17,896 bases of DNA from assembly GCA_009774625.1 (NCBI GenBank), contig VSOB01000060.1, forward strand, positions 1 to 17,896, given 5' to 3'. How positions within the stretch are numbered: position 1 is the first letter of the stretch; every line of letters starts with the position of its first letter. Of the stretch, positions 14,552-17,896 are shown piece by piece. This DNA comes from Lachnospiraceae bacterium. GTDB lineage: Bacteria; Bacillota; Clostridia; Lachnospirales; Lachnospiraceae. The translations under genes were made by a program, and so were the position numbers. The notes below the pieces were generated by a model that was not told the DNA's origin, made no database searches, and saw nothing but the letters and a program-made list of their open reading frames with translations.

Positions 14552-15946
14552 ATGCGCATCATTTCCTGTTTTTACCAATTACTCTGGGGAGATCTGATCT
14601 ATCTTCCCCTGCCCGGCGGACAGAAGGCCGGACTTTCTCTTCTGGTATTGCTTCTGATTCCCGCGGGTCTCTTTTTTACTTTGCGTACAAGATTTCTCCC
14701 GGTCCGGCTGTTTCCGGAAATGCTGCGGATCACTGCCGAAAAGCGAAGCAAAAGCGATCATCATGCCATTTCCGGTATTCAGGCGTTGGTTGTCTCCACT
14801 GCCACACGGGTAGGCATGGGCAATCTGGTGGGTGTGGTAGCCGCTATCTCCGCAGGTGGTGCGGGTGCGGTATTCTGGATGTGGATCACTGCCCTGATCG
14901 GTTCCTCCACTGCCTTTGCCGAAGCCACACTGGCACAGCTTCATAAAGAAAAAGACCCGCTCTATGGAGGATATCGGGGCGGGCCGGCTTATTATATCCA
15001 TGATTATATCCAAAGCAGAAAAAAACAGAAAAAAAGCCGCAGTATCATCGCTGTTTTATTTGCCATCTCCGGACTGATCTGCTGGTGCGGCATCAGTCAG
15101 GTTATCAGCAATTCCGTTTCTTCTTCCTTTTATAATGCCTTTCACATTCCGCCCCTCTATACCACTGTCATTCTTGTGATTCTGGCAGCGGTGGTCGTTC
15201 TGCGCAGACATGCCACGGTCAAGGTACTGGATGTTCTGGTTCCCATTATGGCAGGCTGCTACTTACTCATCACCCTGTTTATCATAGTGAAGAATGCACC
15301 GTGTCTCCCTGCCGTCTTTCAGCAGATCTTTGCGGAGGCTTTCGGTGTCCGCCAGGCTGTTGCCGGAGGCTTTGGGGCGGTTTTGATGAATGGTGTGAAA
15401 CGGGGACTTTTTTCCAACGAAGCCGGCTCCGGTTCCGCGCCCTGTGCCGCTGCTGCTGCCGAAACAGACCATGCGGCAAAATCCGGACTGCTGCAGGCCT
15501 TTGGTGTTTTTATTGATACCATTGTCATCTGTAGCTGTACTGCCATGATTATGCTGTTGGCACCTGCAGATCTGATGGAAAACTTAACCGGTATGGATCT
15601 GTTGCAGACTGCCATGCAGTATCATCTTGGACGGTTCGGTGTGATCTTTATTGCCGCAACCCTCTGGCTTTTCAGCTTTTCCACCTTTATCGGCATCTTA
15701 TTCTATGCCAGATCCAATGTGGCCTATCTCTTCGGAGACAACTGGCTCTCCCAGACCCTGTACAAGATCCTGGCTCTGATCATGCTGTTTATAGGCGGTC
15801 TGGCAGCCTATACTTTTGTCTGGGATCTGGGTGACATCGGCATCGGCCTGATGACCATATTTAATATGATGATCCTCATCCCACACAGCAAAGAAGCGCT
15901 GAACTGTCTGAAAGACTACGAACAGCGCTTCCTCCACAAACCATAA
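14552..15946 (+). CDS. AGCS-family sodium:alanine/glycine symporter
   Basis: A 464-residue inner membrane protein of the alanine-or-glycine:cation symporter family, which takes up small neutral amino acids with sodium or protons. About ten to eleven hydrophobic segments are visible. Family signatures: G-M-G-N-L-V-G-V-V-A-A-I-S-A-G-G-A-G-A-V-F-W (near 91-113) with W-M-W just after, the G-G-P-A-Y-Y-I block near 148, and R-G-L-F-S-N-E-A-G-S-G-S-A-P near 285. ATG 14552 has AAGGAG six bases upstream; an in-frame ATG at 14534 lacks a site. The gene stands alone, divergent from cbiQ and convergent with the endolysin. The leader is too short for a glycine riboswitch, and no clear promoter could be placed. 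Exact substrate is not known. Confidence 0.93.
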   Translation: MRIISCFYQLLWGDLIYLPLPGGQKAGLSLLVLLLIPAGLFFTLRTRFLPVRLFPEMLRITAEKRSKSDHHAISGIQALVVSTATRVGMGNLVGVVAAISAGGAGAVFWMWITALIGSSTAFAEATLAQLHKEKDPLYGGYRGGPAYYIHDYIQSRKKQKKSRSIIAVLFAISGLICWCGISQVISNSVSSSFYNAFHIPPLYTTVILVILAAVVVLRRHATVKVLDVLVPIMAGCYLLITLFIIVKNAPCLPAVFQQIFAEAFGVRQAVAGGFGAVLMNGVKRGLFSNEAGSGSAPCAAAAAETDHAAKSGLLQAFGVFIDTIVICSCTAMIMLLAPADLMENLTGMDLLQTAMQYHLGRFGVIFIAATLWLFSFSTFIGILFYARSNVAYLFGDNWLSQTLYKILALIMLFIGGLAAYTFVWDLGDIGIGLMTIFNMMILIPHSKEALNCLKDYEQRFLHKP

Positions 15947-15980
15947 ATACAAACCCTGACAGACTGCTCAGATCAGAATA

Positions 15981-16053
15981 CAGGCAGGCACACGGCTATG
16001 GAACTCTATATATGTAAAAAGCAGAGTTAAAAAATATCCGTGGTGTCTGCCTG
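15981..16053. repeat. Structured inverted-repeat element between symporter and endolysin
   Basis: Outer arms 15981-15995 and 16038-16053 are complementary over ~14 pairs, with one extra base and one mismatch or wobble. Inside them AACTCT (16002-16007) pairs with AGAGTT (16023-16028). There is no T-run after the outer stem on either strand, so it is not an ordinary terminator. It lies in the convergent gap at the edge of the phage-like genes. No tRNA fold is possible. Confidence 0.5.
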
Positions 16054-16101
16054 CATAAAATCCTCTTATCCCTTTGATTCTGTTCTCATTTACCTTGTAT
16101 C

Positions 16102-17118
16102 TTACTTTCCAAACACTGCCTGAATGCTGTTAAAACCGGCTATTCCATCTCTTTTTAAATCCAGCTTTTCCTGTAACAGCAGTGTTTCCCTTCTGGTTGC
16201 GCTTCCAAACAGTCCATCGACTATATTGCGGTGAACCAGAATTTCATTGCATCTGCTCTGCCACCATTTCACCAGTGCGCCCCTGGAGCCGACCAGCCAT
16301 GCCCCACCGGACTTTTTCGCCTGTAGCAGCACCGCTCTGCACACAGACTTGCTCCTCGTTCCCAAAAGCCCGTCCTCTTTCAACGGCTTCCCTTCCATAT
16401 CCCGATATCCGTCCGCATTGGCAGCTTTTTGAAATTCCAGAATACTGCGGCATACCGTTTCTGGTTCCCTACAGGCTGCAGACATTTGTAAACCAAAGTC
16501 TGTAAAAAAGGCATTCAGATCTGTATGGCCGATCATCCCAGGCATGCTCCCCTTGGAAGTATACTGCCAGACATCTGCCAGTTCTTGCTCTTCCTGGGAA
16601 AGTGCCTGTGTATATCTGGCATACCAGACATACACACCCTCCACCTCACACCGGATCCGCTCCAAATCAAAATAGTGAAGCAGATAATCTCTGTTTGTAT
16701 ACAGCACCGGAACATATCCTGCACCCTTTACTTCCTTCAAAAAAGCAATGGCAAATCCAGTGCACATCTCTTTGGTCAGTACAACCCCATTTTCTTTTGC
16801 ATAACGCATAGAATCATATTCCAGATCATAAGCAATAGGGCAGACTGTCCAATATTCTGCCGCCTGCTGCCATGCATACCTGCCTTCTGCACAGGCCATT
16901 TCTTCTGTAAAGGCATAAGAAAACCAGTAAAGCATTGCCTGGATTCCCAGAGCTGTGCATTCCCTGGCATTTTCTTTATAGTTTCTGTCCACATTGTTGT
17001 TTCCATAGCCTGCCCGCAGCCCCACCTGCCTGCAGCCACTCTCTTTGATTTGTTTCCAGTCAATCGTCCCATTATGATACGAAATATCCGGCCCCATTCC
17101 GCATATATCTTTCTTCAA
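16102..17118 (-). CDS. GH25 phage-type endolysin (N-acetylmuramidase)
   Basis: A 338-residue lysozyme of glycoside hydrolase family 25, which cuts the MurNAc-GlcNAc bond of peptidoglycan. The catalytic domain spans ~8-205, with P-D11-I-S-Y-H-N-G, the acidic pair D98-L-E100 and a closing W-Q-Y-T-S-K-G segment, all typical of GH25. The C-terminal ~90 residues contain three repeats of a D-G-(L/I)-x-G pattern (near 249, 301 and 324), like small peptidoglycan-binding modules. No signal peptide is present, as expected for a holin-released enzyme. The start is a TTG at 17118, supported by AAAGGAGGG six bases upstream and by overlap with the holin stop (TTGA); the first ATG, at 17097, lacks a site and would remove the first seven residues. 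Paired with the holin it forms a lysis cassette. Confidence 0.92.
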   Translation of the reverse strand: MKKDICGMGPDISYHNGTIDWKQIKESGCRQVGLRAGYGNNNVDRNYKENARECTALGIQAMLYWFSYAFTEEMACAEGRYAWQQAAEYWTVCPIAYDLEYDSMRYAKENGVVLTKEMCTGFAIAFLKEVKGAGYVPVLYTNRDYLLHYFDLERIRCEVEGVYVWYARYTQALSQEEQELADVWQYTSKGSMPGMIGHTDLNAFFTDFGLQMSAACREPETVCRSILEFQKAANADGYRDMEGKPLKEDGLLGTRSKSVCRAVLLQAKKSGGAWLVGSRGALVKWWQSRCNEILVHRNIVDGLFGSATRRETLLLQEKLDLKRDGIAGFNSIQAVFGK

Positions 17119-17528
17119 CGCTGTCCCTCCTTTCCCTTTTTATTGTCCCGAATCTGCAGCAGAGCTTCCTTCAGTACATCGGGTACCGGAATCAAAGAGG
17201 CTGCATTTTCCAAAAGGCTCAGTCCTTCATTCGCGATAAAGAACATAATTACCGTTTCCCGTACCGGTATGGTTTCTCCCAAAAGCTGCTGCACGATCTC
17301 GGAAGCCGCAATCAGGATAAATACCATTATTTTCTTTAAAATACCTTTGAAACCGATTTCTGAAGAAAGCTGTTTCTGATAAACCGCCTTGACAATGCCT
17401 GTCACATAATCAAGCACCGCCATATACAGAATCGTCCGTAGTAGCATATCGTAACCTCCCATCAGCCTAGCTGCCATTCCTCCCACGGCGCCTATGATAA
17501 TACTCGTCAAATTCATATACTTTTCCAT
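17115..17528 (-). CDS. Phage holin (holin family 4 / toxin secretion type)
   Basis: This 137-residue membrane protein resembles the holin_4 / TcdE-like family of Firmicutes phages, which open the membrane to let the endolysin reach the wall. Visible: hydrophobic segments near 8-22, 28-45 and 62-82, the family segment L-D-Y-V-T-G near 40, G-F-K-G-I-L-K-K-I near 59, and F-F-I-A-N-E-G-L-S-L-L-E-N-A near 96-109, then a short charged tail (K-K-G-K-E-G-Q-R). ATG 17528 has GGAG 12 bases upstream, a long spacing; ATG 17516 is an alternative. The stop codon overlaps the endolysin TTG start. Relatives also occur outside phages in toxin export, but the coupled endolysin favours lysis. Confidence 0.88.
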   Translation of the reverse strand: MEKYMNLTSIIIGAVGGMAARLMGGYDMLLRTILYMAVLDYVTGIVKAVYQKQLSSEIGFKGILKKIMVFILIAASEIVQQLLGETIPVRETVIMFFIANEGLSLLENAASLIPVPDVLKEALLQIRDNKKGKEGQR

Positions 17529-17634
17529 AATGTTTTTTCTCTCCTTTTCTCAATCATTTGTACTGCAATTTCTGCGGACAGATTTCTCACTTCCCAAACC
17601 GCAGTCAGTTTGGCTGTTGTCTTAAAAATCTATC

Positions 17635-17671
17635 AACAATAGAACATTCACACAGTGTGCTTTCTATTGTT
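17635..17671. promoter_or_regulatory. Nested palindrome upstream of the holin
   Basis: AACAATAGAA (17635-17644) and TTCTATTGTT (17662-17671) are perfect 10-bp inverted repeats. Centred near the middle is an 11-base perfect palindrome, CACACAGTGTG (17649-17659). This could be a regulator operator, a cruciform or a recombinase site controlling the lysis genes about 110 bases downstream. The rest of 17529-17730 is AT-rich; I could not place a promoter for the holin. Confidence 0.45.
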
Positions 17672-17728
17672 TCACAGGAAAACAATTCACTTTAACGCTT
17701 TATAGCCACAAGGATTTTCCTATGAAAT

Positions 17729-17763
17729 GAAAAAACAGAAAGCCCGCTAAGGGGACTTTCTGT
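17729..17763 (-). terminator. Rho-independent terminator upstream of holin
   Basis: ACAGAAAG (17735-17742) pairs perfectly with CTTTCTGT (17756-17763) around a partly paired CCC/GGG centre. On the minus strand it is followed by T at 17734-17729. It would end a minus-strand transcript entering from beyond the window, separating it from the holin-endolysin unit. Confidence 0.75.
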
Positions 17764-17764
17764 G

Positions 17765-17790
17765 TAATAAAAATAAAGCCCGGACGGGCT
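17765..17790 (-). terminator. Second, tandem terminator
   Basis: AGCCCG (17777-17782) and CGGGCT (17785-17790) form a compact stem with a two-base centre (four-base loop if the last pair opens). On the minus strand it is followed by the T-rich run at 17776-17765. It lies directly ahead of the first terminator. Confidence 0.6.
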
Positions 17791-17896
17791 GGATGAGTGG
17801 GTGAAGAAGGGTGAGATGGTGAGATAAATAGTAATTTAGCCGGTTATTCATTTGGAGAAACAACAGATGGGCAGCCAGGGTATAGAAAGCCGGGTG
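17791..17896. other. Window end, no gene recognised
   Basis: I see no supportable gene here. A minus-strand gene should end before the tandem terminators, and frames with stops near 17844-17846 exist, but the visible stretch is too short to judge. An 8-base unit, GGTGAGAT, is present twice in tandem (17810-17825). Confidence 0.3.

Noticed and set aside
15947..15980. tRNA or att-core candidate in the symporter/endolysin gap
   Set aside because: No cloverleaf can be drawn and no duplicate of the sequence is present in the window to define an attachment site.
17810..17825. Two-unit tandem repeat GGTGAGAT
   Set aside because: Only two copies of an eight-base unit; too little to call a functional repeat or CRISPR-like array.
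17791..17896. Possible C-terminal end of a minus-strand phage gene
   Set aside because: More than one frame is open for a short distance and none matches a family; it cannot be decided from ~100 bases.

Overview
The window looks like a fragment of a gut-type Firmicutes (Clostridia, most likely Lachnospiraceae-like) chromosome. The evidence is strong AGGAGG-type ribosome binding sites, sigma-A promoters, an anaerobic single-chain pyruvate:ferredoxin oxidoreductase, a Bacillus-type PurF with four conserved cysteines, an ECF cobalt transporter under a cobalamin riboswitch, and a Clostridia-style holin/GH25 lysis pair. The genus is an inference and cannot be fixed by reading alone. The first ~56 bases are not genomic: they end in the 3' part of the Illumina Nextera mosaic end, so the left edge is a contig end carrying adapter.

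Layout, left to right. (1) 57-2868, minus strand: a promoter at 2840-2868 drives a BMP-type binding protein fused to a ParB-like N-terminal region, then a metallophosphoesterase, then the first 16 codons of a gene cut by the contig end. (2) 2913-6512, minus: nifJ (PFOR). (3) 6655-10422, minus: a compact purine operon, promoter-purC-purF-purB-terminator. (4) 10484-11221, plus: a divergent gene for a phosphoribosyltransferase-fold protein whose PRPP loop has lost its acidic pair, preceded by a 12-bp leader stem-loop and followed by two strong stem-loops. (5) 11385-14498, minus: cobalt ECF transporter in the order cbiQ-cbiO-[cobalamin riboswitch]-cbiM-cbiN, so the riboswitch sits inside the locus and can control only the substrate-specific half. 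(6) 14552-15946, plus: an AGCS sodium:amino acid symporter. (7) 15981-16053: a structured inverted-repeat element. (8) 16102-17528, minus: GH25 endolysin and holin, translationally coupled, with the endolysin starting at TTG. (9) 17529-17896: a cruciform-like dyad, two tandem terminators facing the lysis genes, and an unassigned end.

How the genes fit together: PurC, PurF and PurB are three steps of IMP/AMP synthesis. CbiMNQO imports cobalt for B12 synthesis, and B12 feeds back through the riboswitch on cbiMN only. The lysis cassette looks like the end of a prophage or phage-derived module next to host genes. No CRISPR array, tRNA, rRNA or insertion sequence was found. The most unusual points are the split, internally riboswitch-controlled cbi locus with its mutually exclusive leader helices, the degenerate phosphoribosyltransferase with its leader hairpin, the cytoplasmic ParB-like/BMP fusion, and the unexplained structured elements at 15981-16053 and 17635-17671.
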